This document shows, piece by piece, positions 46,000 through 57,455 of a stretch of 64,000 bases of DNA. Each line of letters begins with the position of its first letter. Positions within the stretch are counted from its first letter, which is position 1. The translations under genes were made by a program, and so were the position numbers. The stretch is taken from NCBI GenBank assembly GCA_036172665.1, contig CM069876.1, positions 3,968,001 through 4,032,000 of the forward strand. Reading direction: 5' to 3'. This DNA is from Prosopocoilus inquinatus. Lineage: Eukaryota; Arthropoda; Insecta; Coleoptera; Lucanidae. Below the pieces are notes generated by a model. The model was given only the letters and a program-made list of their open reading frames with translations. It was not told the origin of the DNA and made no database searches.

Positions 46000-47027
46000 A
46001 ACATAGAGAAACTGCACAAATCTTCCTAATATTCTGCATACAGGAGTAATACAATCTTTTAAGCGTAATATCATTTAAACTTCCTCTTTGCAGGGCAGTA
46101 CATCAAACAGATTCCAGGAATAAATTTGCGCGGACATCGCACCACGCCGAAGGAAATAAATTACGTAGCATCGCGCCGATCCAATCTAAAAGAAAACAAA
46201 ACGTACGTACGAACCGAACGGAGCACAAACTAAATCGATACAAACCAAATGCAGCACGGCCAAACAAATTGCTAAATTATACAAGTCATGAAGGCGAGAA
46301 CTGGATGAAATGTCCCAGTTGATAAAACAGATCGAATGAGGCGTTTCGAGACGGGGGTGTTAAAATGGGGTACGCCAAGGGACGCACCCTTCGGCCAAGT
46401 AAAATATTTATAAATTAACTAAATTGAACTCGTATGAGGTGGAGTGCGTTATATGGCTGATTGATTTTATTGCGATTAGAGTAATGGGCCATTTTGTGTA
46501 AGTTAGGAGGCTGTTTCATTTGATAAAGTCGGCAAGTTTATCATTTCTCTAATGTATGTTATATATTATTTAACGTAATTAATTCATGAACAAACATTTT
46601 TTGAGTACATGGATATCTTACAACTTACACACATTCACAATAAGCAAAGAAGTCGACTGAAAATTAAAATATTTTTATTACATCTAAACAACCTTCGAAA
46701 AATGTCCAAATGTGACAAAAACTGCAAATATCATCTTAGGAACGAAAATATTATTGTAAAAATGAACATTAATGTGATTCAGCATTACAAGATATAACAA
46801 AATTGGAAAATACTCCTATTTATCAAACTCTGCAAAGAAATTATTTCATGTTTATATCATACCAACTTTGTTAAACGTGAACCTTTGAAGATTTATTTCT
46901 TTTATTATATTTTTTATATATTTCTTTATTTATATTTCTGTATAGCTTTGGATTATTTAAAAACTGTCACTGTTTCTTATGGTTCTTAATAATTTCAGAA
47001 AGTCTTTGTCTCCTTAGATTTCATTAC
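46000..47027. other. No gene recognised
   Basis: 46090-46420 is less AT-rich and lacks obvious repeat features; it may be functional non-coding DNA, but nothing specific is seen. The rest is AT-rich. Confidence 0.3.
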
Positions 47028-47232
47028 CTCGTAAACAACACCATCCAGCCTTTATGCGAAATTTCCGGCTGACGCCGAACGGCGCCACCGATCTAATGGG
47101 GCAATCGCGGTTGCGGTCCAGCTGATGTCTTGAATTCGAAGACATAAACATTAAGGAAAGTCCCATAACCGTAAAAGCCAACGCAAATGCGGAACCGTTC
47201 GGCGTTAATTGCGTCAGCTTCACCTGTATCTC
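47028..47232 (-). CDS. Candidate internal exon of an unknown membrane protein
   Basis: On the minus strand an ACACAG acceptor precedes 47232 and a GAG/GTAATG donor follows 47028, giving a 205-nt open exon. It encodes KLTQLTPNGSAFALAFTVMG with LSLMFMSS, which contains a possible membrane span, then an arginine-rich stretch (DRNRDCPIRSVAPFG). Base composition is clearly richer in GC than the flanks, and third positions look non-random. The polypyrimidine tract is weak, and the C-terminal candidate at 44383-44640 is not in a compatible phase, so no gene model can be built. I do not recognise the protein. Confidence 0.3.
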
Positions 47233-47239
47233 CTGTGTA

Positions 47240-47736
47240 ATTAATACGTACTCTCATAATTGAGAATTGCTTCTGCATGAGATTACGTTGCACCTACATG
47301 GTTACGACTAATTACTTTTATGGAAATGAAAGGGAAATTGGGTCTGCGAGTGCCTATTTTGGTACGGCGGCGCTCGACTCGCATTGCTCTCTTAAGTATT
47401 TAAATTAAAGCGCATCTCATACTTTGTTGTGAATAAAACGAACATAAAATGTTATACGTATGACTGAGTATGGTTTTTGATGTACATCTGACAGATAATG
47501 AAATTATGAATGCTTACATATAGACTATTTATAAAAAAAATGTAGAATTTTGAGGACATAAGTGGTACTGATGTGTTGAATAGTATACAAAGTGTAAATT
47601 AATTTTTATACAAGTTAAGGGTGTACTAAACAAGCAACAGTTTTACAGATATGTTAAGTTTTACTTATAAATTTTAAGCCTTAGTGACATTATGCCAACA
47701 AAAAATAATGACTACTTTTCTTTTTTGAGCAGTGTA
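47240..47736. other. No gene seen
   Basis: AT-rich sequence between the candidate exon and the mariner element. Confidence 0.35.
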
Positions 47737-48992
47737 TTAGGTTGGTCGGTAAAAATTTTTCTTCTTTATCAACTAATTCATATTTCGAAGGTAGCGAGAT
47801 ATATTTTTTTATTTGTAAATTGAAGAGTACACTTCTCTAAACAATATACTACGCAAATGTTAATTCGTACTTAATTGTGTGTTCTTACGAAGAATAACCA
47901 AAAAAAACGGAGAATTCTTGAATCTATTGTTATACGAGTTTAAGAAGGAAAGTGGCTGCACAAGTGGCTTAGATTATCTGTGAGAAGAAGACAAACAGTC
48001 TCTTAATGTTAAGACATTCCCAACATGAATTTATAAAATTTATAAATGGCGATTTTACCCTTCGAGGGAGTCGTACTTCGGGTTTCCCTTTAAAGATTAA
48101 CCATTTTTTTTGCATTTTATTAAAGAAAATACGGTTACTACAACATATCGATTGTCAGACGAGTTGGGTGCATTCAATTCAACCATTTGATGCCATTTAA
48201 GAAGTCGTAGTACGATTATTAAACGTTCTACAAAAATTTCACGTAACTTAAATGAATCTCAACCTAAACACCTTAAACATTTGTACAAAATTACTCCAAA
48301 CTCCCCGCCACAATCGTTTTCTGTGACAAATCATGACTTATGAAGAAATATGGATTCTTTCAAGAATCCCTATTGGTATAAACAGTGGCTTAATCTTTGA
48401 CAAGTGTCTTTTTAAGTCGTTAACAAAGTTCGTTTTGGAAGATAAGTAATATTCAGTGTTTGGTGGAATATCTTTGGCGTGATCCATTTTGAACTTGTTT
48501 CAAATGTCCGTACAGTTAATGCTGCAGTCTGTTGTGCTCAACTTACCAAAGTACACGAAATTTTACGTTTAAGGTACCCTGCATTAGTAAATACAAATCA
48601 CGTGATCCACCACCAGGATAATGCAAAACCGCATAATATAATTAGGTCTCAATAAAAACTGATGGCGCTTGGATGGACTTTTCTTCCTCTTTCTGCAAAA
48701 AGTCCGAACAATGCTCCTTTGGATTACCATATGTTTTGTTCGATGAAACATTTCCTTAAAGACAAAAATTTTAATGAATATTGCGAAGTTGATAGGGCAT
48801 ATCAAGAATTTCTTGATTCTAGAGAACTTGGCTGGTATCATCTTGGAATACAAATGCTGGCAGGATGATGGCAAAGGATCACTAATGAAAATGGCAATTG
48901 CATAGTTTAATCAAAATTAATATATTTCGTTTAATAAAAGCATTCTAAATTAGAAGAAAAAAAAGGACTTTTTTTCCGAACAACCTACTAAT
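47737..48992 (+). mobile_element. Dead mariner element
   Basis: The left end TTAGGTTGGTCGGTAAAAAT preceded by TA and the complemented right end TAGGTTGTTCGGAAAAAAAG are mariner-like termini. Between them, in shifting frames: a GDFTLRG block, a helix-turn-helix-like stretch around 48130-48200, EEIWILSRIPIGINS-type debris where the second block should be (about 48340), and the C-terminal PLDYHMFCSMKHFLKDKNFN followed by WQRITNENGN. The 1.25-kb length is standard for mariner. Many frameshifts show it cannot transpose. Confidence 0.8.
48662..48931 (+). pseudogene. Mariner transposase C-terminal fragment
   Basis: The frame begins LGWTFLPLSAKSP and contains the PLDYHMF block holding the last catalytic aspartate of mariner DD34D enzymes, then EFLDSRELGWYHLGIQMLAG. 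Upstream catalytic parts are frameshifted, so this is a remnant. Confidence 0.75.
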
Positions 48993-51002
48993 ACCAAATT
49001 TTCCGGATACAATTCGAAGTTTGTATTGCGAAACCATCTGCTGCAACAAAAAATAACGCTTAGTTAGTCGAGTGAATCGGGCAGTGACCTTTGAAAAATA
49101 AACTAACACCAGCGTTTGTTTTGACGTCTTAATACATCGCGTAACAGTTTCTTTTAAATGAAGGAAAGAATTTGTCTCTTTGTGTGTTTGTGGCTCATAA
49201 TTACTAGTCCTACTTGGTAATAATAGCTTCATATCTCTTCTGTGGTTGAGATATTTGGGTGGGTGCTGTTATTATTGATGAATTTCATAATTAGTCAAAA
49301 CAGGTTTAGCGTAACATTTCAAAATTATTATGGTGACCGTTTGTGTTATTTGAAAACAACAGTTTAGCATTTGGAGAATGCTTGAGACAGAAAAGACAGA
49401 AAAATCGAAAACAATCTCACCGCCCGTAATCGGAAAACCGGGCTTCGTAAGTTTCTCTAGCTTTAGGAACGTCGCAGAAGAGGCAGATAATATAATTTCT
49501 CCCCTATTATGAAAGATTTTTTTGTTTTTTTGTATTTTATCTACTCTGACGATAAAGTCGTTAAAATTTCTGCGTTTGTTTTACAAACACCCTGTAGAAC
49601 ATACCACATAGATATTATTTCTCAATTTATATGTATTTAAATAATATAGCTGACTAGCTGCAATAAAAGAATGAAAAGTTTTACGTGAGATACAGATAGC
49701 AGCACCTAATTACAGTCGCTAAGAATAATTAGAATCTGACGCGAAAATTAAAATATTGAGAGAATAAAGAAAAAAAAAACGTTGCAGTTTTAAAAGTATA
49801 TCGAGTATAGTAAGATGTACTTTACGAAGTCACTATTTTACGTTTAAATTGCAATAGGAAAAGATGTGGCGGTATTTTTGCAAAAAACAAACAATTAACT
49901 GGGTCATAGAAATTCAAATCAACCAAGTTTTCGGGTCCATTGCTGGCAATTTTATAATCTGAATTGATTTAAATCAATCAGACTGCATACTGTCACGTAT
50001 GTTAGAAATGTTACGAATTTTATTAATGACACTATATGTGTGGTTTTTGGTATGTACCATCGGGTGCAAATAAAAATGATAATCAAGTAACACCAGTCCG
50101 TTATCTGTAAAGTCAGCTTTAATCGATACCATATTGAGAGGAAATAATTACAGGAATCTGGTTTTGTCTATTATTTTTTTACTTTCGACAGCATTGTATT
50201 ATTTCTCTTACACTCTTCGCGCCTCCTTTTGCACTAACCCTCTTGCTCTCAATTTTCAAAACTGCTATTTCAAAAATTATAATCACTTTTACACGAGATG
50301 AAACATAAAAATAAAAACTTAAACGTAACAGTAAAAGTAAAATACAAACACGGAAAAGCATTAGTAAAAGAAAGAAAAAAGAAAAGTTTAAGTAAGGTGA
50401 TACCATCCACATGTATACACATTCGAACTTTTGTTTTAGCAGAGTCAGTAACATGCTGCCCTGTTCACTGCGTTTCATTAATATCTTCAACTTTATTGGA
50501 CGATAATACGTTGCTGCAAGGCCTGCATATCACCAAAGACCGGACTATTAGGTCGTTAAAAAATCGAAAAAGGCACCTAATTTAGGTGACCTAATTAGAA
50601 AATTAGGTTTTTATTGTTTCATATCAGGTACTTAAAAATAAATCGTCATCCTGGAGTTTCTAAATAATTAAATTGCCTATATTATATCGGCTATGTTTTT
50701 CATCTTATTTCAAATCGTTGTATGTCATCATGTCATTCATCAGACGATGCAGTAAAACATACATGGCACTTTCAACATGTTGAGTGTGGTAAGACACCAG
50801 TTGGCACCGACTGAATGTGCCCAAAGACTTCCATCGAAATAGTTCTTTCTGTCACAATGAGTTTATTATAAACGCAAAGTAAAAAAAAATAGGAGTATCA
50901 TTAATGAATAAAATTAATTTAAAAAATTGATTTTGATTACAGTGTACAAATAAAAAAAAAGGATAATCGCAAATGCGATGTAATAGTAATGAACAGCTTT
51001 AA
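48993..51002. other. No gene recognised
   Basis: AT-rich. Overlapping frames on both strands at 50179-50585 reflect low-complexity sequence. A cluster of short direct and inverted words (CCTAATTTAGGTGACCTAAT) lies at about 50575-50610. Confidence 0.35.
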
Positions 51003-51311
51003 CAGCGACACCCTACGACCGGTTTTTGACCTAATATTGCATTTGGATTGACAAATTGAAGCCAGTTTGCTACATAATAAGTTATTCCATGCAAGGCGGC
51101 CATGTTTGCTATTAGAGCATAAGGAAAGTTTTTAAAAATATTTGTTGCAAATCGTTTTTGATTGCAGTGTAACCCTCGAACAGCCTCTGTACAGCTGTTT
51201 CAGTCCTATTTGGACCACCTTGCCTGGGGTAACTTATTATGTAGCAAACTGGCTTCAATTTGTCAATCCTAAGGCAATGTTACGTCAAAAAGCGGTCGTG
51301 GGGTGTTGTTG
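51003..51311. mobile_element. Inverted-repeat element, about 95-bp arms
   Basis: The left arm from CAGCGACACCCTACGACCGG through TTGACAAATTGAAGCCAGTT to GCAAGGCGG is complementary to the right arm ending at about 51311. The short centre (GTAACCCTCGAACAGCC and CAGCTGTTTCAGTCC) matches the repeat at 36474-36690. About 310 bp, no coding sequence. Confidence 0.75.
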
Positions 51312-51685
51312 TTTAAACTGTTCATTATAAAATTAATATTTTGATCAGCTGACTTACTCGCTCCCTCGCTTTCACGTTCAGGAACAACATTCGCCGAATG
51401 TCCACGTGATGAGTCAGCTACTCAGCTGCTTCGGTTATCTAAACGTTGTCATTGCGACAGTCATATTCATAATAATGACAACTGAATATTTATTTGTTTT
51501 AAGTGACTATGGGGGAAATTGTGTAACTTTTTAACGGGCTGTTAAAATTTAGAGGTGCTTTAAAATTTAAAATACAGTATTATGATTACAATATTTAACA
51601 GCCCTTTACATTTAACGCGTTTGATACAGACTAACCCTTATTAGCAAAAGAAACTCAGATACAAATATTTCCATTTTCCGAAAGA

Positions 51686-51925
51686 AGGCACCATTTAGGT
51701 GAATATAAAGTAAATTAGGTAGAAAAAGTCACAATAGGTGAAAGAAAATTGAGAAAAGGTATCATTTAGGTGAATAAAATGTAAATTAAGTAGAAAAGGT
51801 CGCAATAGGTGAAAGAATTTTAAAAAAGGCATCACTTACGTGAATAAAATGTAAATTAGATAGAGAAAGTCGCAATAAGTGAAAAGAAAAATTGATAAAA
51901 GCTAATTTAGGTGAAATAAAGTTTG
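51686..51925 (+). repeat. 70-bp tandem repeat, just over three units
   Basis: The landmark CATTTAGGTGAAT recurs at 51692, 51763, 51833 (diverged) and about 51903, each followed by TAAATTAGGTAGAAAAAGTC and CAATAGGTGAAAG-like words. The period is 70-71 bp. Confidence 0.85.
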
Positions 51926-52184
51926 GCCAATTTGACTCCATTTCTAAACGAACGAAAAGATATGTAAAGAGCTCTTTAGAACCTAAAAAACTGAGAAAAG
52001 ATATTTTACCTAAATTTACCAATTAGAGTTTCAAAGATTGGGGCCACAAGAAAAAGACCACAAGATCTAGGAGGAAAAATGCTCTGCGTGTTAAACTTAT
52101 TATACGATTTACAATAAATTCACTTAAAAAAATCGTATCTCTAGCAGTACGCGCACGAAGACCAACAATCTTTCAACTCACACC

Positions 52185-52350
52185 TGCCCACACGCTTATT
52201 TTCTGGGGATGTAGTACAGCTTCAATATAAAAGTGGGGATTCTCTGAACTCAAAGTCTTAACATTCTCAGAATTAACACAGCCCGAAAGATGAAACCAAT
52301 CCTCATCGGTAAAAAGAATTGTATGCCAGCATCGTTATCGAAATGATTAA
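52185..52350 (-). pseudogene. DUF4817-type transposase catalytic fragment
   Basis: On the minus strand the frame reads TDEDWFHLSGCVNSENVKTL, then ENPHFYIEAVLHPQKISVWA and GVS. This is the block around the first catalytic aspartate in the same Tc1/mariner-like group as the fragment at 43172. Upstream WFINHFDNDAG fits the preceding part. The rest is not recognisable. Confidence 0.65.
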
Positions 52351-53590
52351 TAAACCATTGACAAAACAATAGTCTTAGAGCGTAGAGGTTCGTCTGCTCT
52401 AAGAACCTCAAGTGTGGTGATTGTCAAGTTTGTAGTATTTTGCATAGGAACTTAATATGTTTATGGTGCGATTTCATTTTTCAAATTATCATTCCTTAGT
52501 GGCTTTCATTGTGGAACAGAAGACAAAGATGTGAGTTATTCGAGTTTTACGAAAACATACAAAAAACAATACAGGCGAAGTTATTGCTAAAACTCAGGAA
52601 AAAATAGAGAATTCATCAAAAACATGTATTCAGTAATTAAGTCAACAAGTTTTTTTTCTAACTACCCAATGGTGTTGGAAAATGTAATAAGAAGATATTT
52701 TCAAGACAGGACTGTAAAATGTATTAATATAAGGTGGACGGTACTTTCAACATATTTTTTTGAATAAAAGATCCAACATAGTTGCATTTTGAAAGAATCA
52801 ACAAACCTTGATGTAAAGTTTAAATATTTGACTTTGTAAATCCATAAAAAAATGTCAATTTGTGAAAATTATCTAATTCACGACCTGCTTCACAATGTTA
52901 TGATAAATTCAAAAGCCACTTGATGAACTTTTCAATTGTACACTCGTTATATTCACTTGTTAACTCAGATGATTAATCGATATTCTTGGATTTTCCGCTG
53001 TCACTTGCCTCACCAATCAATGTTTTCTTCTGTTCTTACTCTGGGTCTGCCATTTCTCTGTTTACAATTTACGCTGCCAGTTTGTCAGTACAAATCCATA
53101 AGTCCTGATTAAATATATACAGAAAAACCACTCCAACTACGCACAGAATTTAAGTCGGCATAAATCGCATCATACTTACGCTCACGCCGTAAGACTGCCT
53201 CGTGAGCGCTCGGGTGTGCCTATTTAATGTGGTGGAATCGGTATAAGCATCCAATTTTCATTGATTTTACTACCATTTCTTAAACAAATTTCGGCTGGAA
53301 GGCGTTTTTGTTCTTCAGTAAACGAAAATTCCATCTTCATTAAAATGTTTCATCCAATTTTGACGTCTGTCATACTCAATACAGTTCAGCGTGGTTTATT
53401 TTCGATGTTAATGCTACGTTTATCTTTCTCGTTTATGAACTGTCCTAATGAGATTTTTTTTTAATATCTTGTTATTTCTTAAGAAGAAACACACACTCCC
53501 TAATGCAAACTATATCAAGCTACTGCCGAGGATCCAAATAACATAAAATATTTTAGTGGAAAGTTATTAGTGGCAAACTGGCAAAGGAGA
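52351..53590. other. No gene recognised
   Basis: AT-rich, with scattered stops. A 67-aa plus-strand frame at 53261-53464 has no family resemblance. Confidence 0.35.
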
Positions 53591-53599
53591 GTAATTGCC

Positions 53600-53632
53600 G
53601 ACGTACGTTTTGGTCTTGTTAGACCTCATCAG
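53600..53632 (-). ncRNA. Hammerhead-ribozyme-like core (old Penelope pseudo-LTR)
   Basis: The minus strand reads CTGATGA, then a stem II of GGTCT and AGACC around an AACA loop, then AAAACGTACGTC. The consensus is CTGANGA, stem II, GAAA, so one base (G12) is changed. It lies just outside the younger Penelope-like insertion and may be part of an older related copy. Confidence 0.45.
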
Positions 53633-53743
53633 TACAGTATAACCAAGGTGCGAAATGGTGACAACTTGGAGGTAATAACAAAAGGAACATTGTTACGTCT
53701 GTTTGTTGGACTATTTCCACCATTCGTTGGATAGATGTAATCC

Positions 53744-53780
53744 GACGTTTCGGTAGCAACTTGTCGGCTACCGTCTTCAG
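53744..53780 (-). ncRNA. Hammerhead-ribozyme-like core, left pseudo-LTR
   Basis: The minus strand has CTGAAGA, a perfect stem II (GGTAGC with GCTACC) around a short loop, then GAAACGTC, the expected order of hammerhead conserved boxes. One extra base lies between the first box and stem II if GAAA is kept intact. The ACGT after GAA could form the very short stem III seen in such elements. Stem I pairing is weak. Confidence 0.6.
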
Positions 53781-53807
53781 GGTATTCGCCTTTAGAAAGG
53801 CGGGTTT

Positions 53808-55046
53808 TTGCCAATTTTTCCATTTAGGGATTTATCCACCTACTTCCAAGTAGAAGAGAAATTCTACAAACAAGAATTCGGTATGGCAATCGGATCCCCA
53901 TTATCTCCAGTCCTAAGCAACATATACATGGAGGAATTTGAACGAAAATCAATAGACCAGTTTGACTGTAAACCAAAATTGTGGTTAAGGTACGTCGATG
54001 ATACCTTTGTGATATGGCCACATGGAAGAGAAAACCTTAATAGATTCCTGACACACCTCAACAACCAAGAAGAATCTATCAAATTCACCATGGAAGTCGA
54101 AGAAGAAGGAAAAATTCCCTTCCTGGACGTACTGGTCCAAAGAAACGAAGAAACATTCCAGACAAAGGTTTATAGGAAACCTACTCACACAGGACGATAT
54201 CTCCACTTCGACTCAAACCACAATAACCAGGTCAAATTAAGCGTAGCAGAGTGCTTATACAACAGAGCACGCACCATCTGTTCAATTCCGAACGAAAAAG
54301 AAAAAGAGTTAGAAAATGTCACCGAAACTCTAAAGAAGAACGGCTACCCCAACAACATTCTACAAAAAGCCAAAGACAAAACAAACAACTTAGGACAAAA
54401 CTTGAATGACCTCCCTCCTACCACAACCAACCCAACAAACCCCAATGAGGAAGTTATATGCACAACAGTAATTCCGTATATAAAAGGTGTCTCCGAAAAA
54501 ATCAGAAGAATAGGGAAGAAATACAAAATCAGAACCGCATTCAAATCCTCAAACACTATAAGGTCAATGTTAACTAGGACAAAACCTGACAACGAGGACC
54601 AAAGAACGAAGAATTGCGTGTATGCATTGCCCTGCGAATGCGGTAGGGAATACATAGGAGAAACAAAAAGACCTCTAAGAATCAGGGTAAAAGAGCATAA
54701 AACCCTAACACAAAATGGAGAAATAACGAAGTCGAAAATTGCGGAACATGTTTGGGAAGAAGATCATAAGATAAAATGGGAAGAATCAATGGTAATATCA
54801 AAAGAAGAAAGAACCATTCACAGGAAATTGAAAGAAGCAGCGTACATCGGAACTTCAATATACCCCATAAGCCAAGCAAGCCTGGAGATTAAAGACCTGT
54901 GGATTCCAATCATAAGGGAGAACCTTAAAAGAAAAACAAGAACTGCCGCTCAAGAAACTGGCCCAACAGAGAAGTATGAGTCAACGATACTTGATATCGG
55001 AGACCCATGCACTTCTGCGCAGCCCATACGGCGCAACAAACGGTAG
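53808..55046 (+). pseudogene. Penelope-like RT/GIY-YIG endonuclease, 5' truncated
   Basis: An open frame of about 410 codons with no start of its own; the first codon is only where the frame opens. It begins in the middle of the reverse transcriptase: FYKQEFGMAIGSPLSPVLSN, then LRYVDDTFVIW with the catalytic YVDD pair, then EEGKIPFLDV and VYRKPTHTGRYLHF. A linker of about 100 residues leads to a GIY-YIG endonuclease-like domain (CVYALPCECGREYIGETKRP with LRIRVKEH). The RT fingers and first catalytic aspartate are missing, so it is dead although its surviving frame is uninterrupted. That suggests a recent, truncated insertion. Confidence 0.9.
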
Positions 55047-55076
55047 CTTATATAGAACCTAAGAACTATAATAAGT

Positions 55077-55161
55077 TGCCGCCTCAGTAGCCAAGTGTGT
55101 AGAGCGAAAGGTCTGATAAACTAACAATCAGAGCAACCTAGGTTCAAATCCACGAGGAGAC
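55077..55161 (+). other. tRNA-like segment in the Penelope 3' region
   Basis: CAGTAGCCAAGTGTGTAGAG resembles a tRNA A-box and GGTTCAAATCC a B-box, about 45 nt apart, followed by an acceptor-like CGAGGAGAC. It may act as a pol III promoter or be a captured tRNA relic. The cloverleaf is incomplete. Confidence 0.45.
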
Positions 55162-55245
55162 TTAAAAAGAGACGTGCACATAAAAGCCCAATAAATCCCT
55201 AAATGGAAAAATTGGCATAAACCCGCCTTTCTAAAGGCGAATACC

Positions 55246-55282
55246 CTGAAGACGGTAGCCGACAAGTTGCTACCGAAACGTC
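55246..55282 (+). ncRNA. Hammerhead-ribozyme-like core, right pseudo-LTR
   Basis: CTGAAGA (55246-55252), stem II GGTAGC with GCTACC, and GAAACGTC (55275-55282), the plus-strand counterpart of 53744-53780. Cleavage would be expected after the final C. Both copies of the core are identical, as expected for a young element. Confidence 0.6.
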
Positions 55283-55379
55283 GGATTACATCTATCCAAC
55301 GAATGGTGGAAATAGTCCAACAAACAGACGTAACAACGTAAACAACCCACCATTAACAACTTTCAAAAAAGGAACATTG

Positions 55380-57455
55380 ATCAGGAGACCGAATGCTCAT
55401 TTAATGCAACGGATTATCCTTTATGATTTTTGATAAAATATTTTAATAATAAAATTTGTACGGCTAATTTAACTCCGAAATGTGTCATCCTGTATATTTT
55501 CTTAGATTCCTTTAAATACTGCCTGAACTCGCCTTAAAATCCAATTTTAATTAGTAAAATCGTAAAGCAATTAGGAAACTGCACAGAATATGAACTGAGC
55601 TGGTAAACAGAACGCGTGATGAAGTAATCCCTCTCGCGAAACACAGTTAACTTAATTAACAAGACATTAAAACTTTAAAACAATCCTGCAGACGTGATTC
55701 GGATTATCCGGAGGAATATAGTCATCCAATTATGATTAAAAGGTTAGTAAGAACGTATTAATTAGTTTGCGAGGGTTGCTAATGCACGGCCCTCGATATC
55801 TCGGCAATAAATCACATTAGTCAGCTAATCCTTGGGTTTGAGTAGTGTCGCTGGCGTCTCTGGGGGTTCACTACCACTCACATAAACATTTCGATTATTA
55901 CTTGCGCTATTCTGAAAGGTGTCTGACAATAAACAAAGAAAGGAAATTTCCTGATAAATAAAATTCATTCTCAGAAGATATTATATTAGGAACTGAGATT
56001 AAATGGGTAAGAGATGCAAATATATCAAAATCTATTAGTAAGGGTAATTCAATCTATGTCCTTTAAAGTTCCAACAACCCCTGAAACATTACAACAAATC
56101 CTTCTTAAAGGGTGAAGTCCCCCCTGGATTGTATGAGTGTTGGCGGCGATATACTATCCCAAGAGTCCCACTTTCTCTGAGGGTAATCCATTTTTCCTAT
56201 ACGAATGTCATTTATATGAAAGATTAACAACTTATTGTTAGTCAACGTTACTGGGCATGAAGTGTGTGTATACATAGTCTGATTCACAAAAGAAAATGAA
56301 TGAGAGTTTTTAAATAATATGTACCATTTTAATAATCTCGAAGAAAAAATACATGCTAAAATATTTTTTGCTTCTAGAAACATAATATACGTAACAATAA
56401 ACCTATGTGTGACTTTTAAGTAGAAATAATAAGATGTTATTTCCATATCAACGCGGTACTATCTCCTAGTAAAATACGTGATACGTAACATTATAAATCC
56501 GTCTAAGAAGGAAGTAAAAAAAAAGTAATTAAAACATCACTTTCACGTGCACTGAACCCTGCACAGATTTGCGTACCTAGATGAATAGAAAATACGATAA
56601 CACGCAGTTGGTACAATGGACGACACAAGTCGACTTCGGAAACCAGGACAGATGCCTCGAAAATAAGATACAAAGTGCTTTAAGCGAAATGATTGACGTA
56701 TTTTCCCAAAGGCCGCTCGCGACAACAGCTACGCACAACCTTAGGGTTAGCCACCCTGATTCAATATTACGTCGGTTTCACTAGTGTCAATCAAAGCTGA
56801 AAATCAGAATGCATATTTACACTCCTTCATGCAGGCGGTCTTTTTCATCCCAGTGTGTTTGTCTCCTGACGTGTCAATCTTATATCGGGGACCTATCCAT
56901 TTCATCAACTTTCTGACGCATAATGCAGAAATTTGTTTCTATTGAAAGATTTTATTGAACTGGATAACTCATTTTATTAAAGTAACTTACATTGTAACAT
57001 TGTAACAAAGAAAAACATGGGTGTTCGATATATGAAAGGTGTTGTAACCTTTTCAGGTCAGAATCTTGAAAATCTTTTCAGTATTCTATTGCGTATTTTA
57101 AAATAACTTTAAATTTTGTACTTCTGCAGAAGATAGGAGGTCAAATTGTCATATTACATTACCTCCACATACCAGGTAATGGATTTATGAAGGAACATTT
57201 ATCAAATACTACATACTCACTTCCAATGACTGTAACAATCTTTCCAATATCTTAAATATCCAAAAGATCACTGAAGGGGGCATCTTTCATGCTTGCTCAG
57301 TGCCGTCTTAAGACATGTGGTGGCCCCTGGTACTTTTGGTTTTGGGGGCCCCCCCTTACGAAAGCTAATACTGTTTGTCATTATCACATCAGCCTCACAG
57401 AAAGGTTCTTATATTATGTATACAAATCATTTTTGAATATTTATGACACCTGGTA
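55380..57455. other. Mostly no gene; one RT fragment
   Basis: 55720-55940 is less AT-rich and non-repetitive. A fragment with a retroelement-like motif lies at 56543-56725. Near 57290-57370, CAGTGCCGTCTTAAGACATG and GGGGGCCCCCCC is a transposon-end-like word; a related GC-rich block is at 59270-59330. Confidence 0.35.
56543..56725 (-). pseudogene. Possible non-LTR retrotransposon fragment
   Basis: The minus-strand frame begins SRAAFGKIRQSFR, which resembles the RAAFGKLR block after the RT domain in some insect non-LTR elements; later residues (SRLVSSIVPTACY) might match the following block. Short and degraded. Confidence 0.35.

Larger units (their letters stand above)
53693..55366 (+). mobile_element. 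Penelope-like retroelement with inverted pseudo-LTRs
   Basis: Direct repeats AAAAGGAACATTG at 53680-53692 and 55367-55379 flank the insert, a 13-bp target duplication. About 130 bp at each end (53693-53823 and 55197-55340) are inverted copies of each other, with the shared words CCACCATTCGTTGG and GTAGCAACTTGTCGGCTACC. The inside holds a truncated RT plus endonuclease frame and a tRNA-like stretch. Inverted pseudo-LTRs and variable target duplications are established features of Penelope-like elements. Confidence 0.85.

Noticed and set aside
50179..50585. Overlapping frames of about 100 aa on both strands
   Set aside because: Lysine-rich against leucine/phenylalanine-rich mirror images of an A-rich strand; low complexity, no motif.
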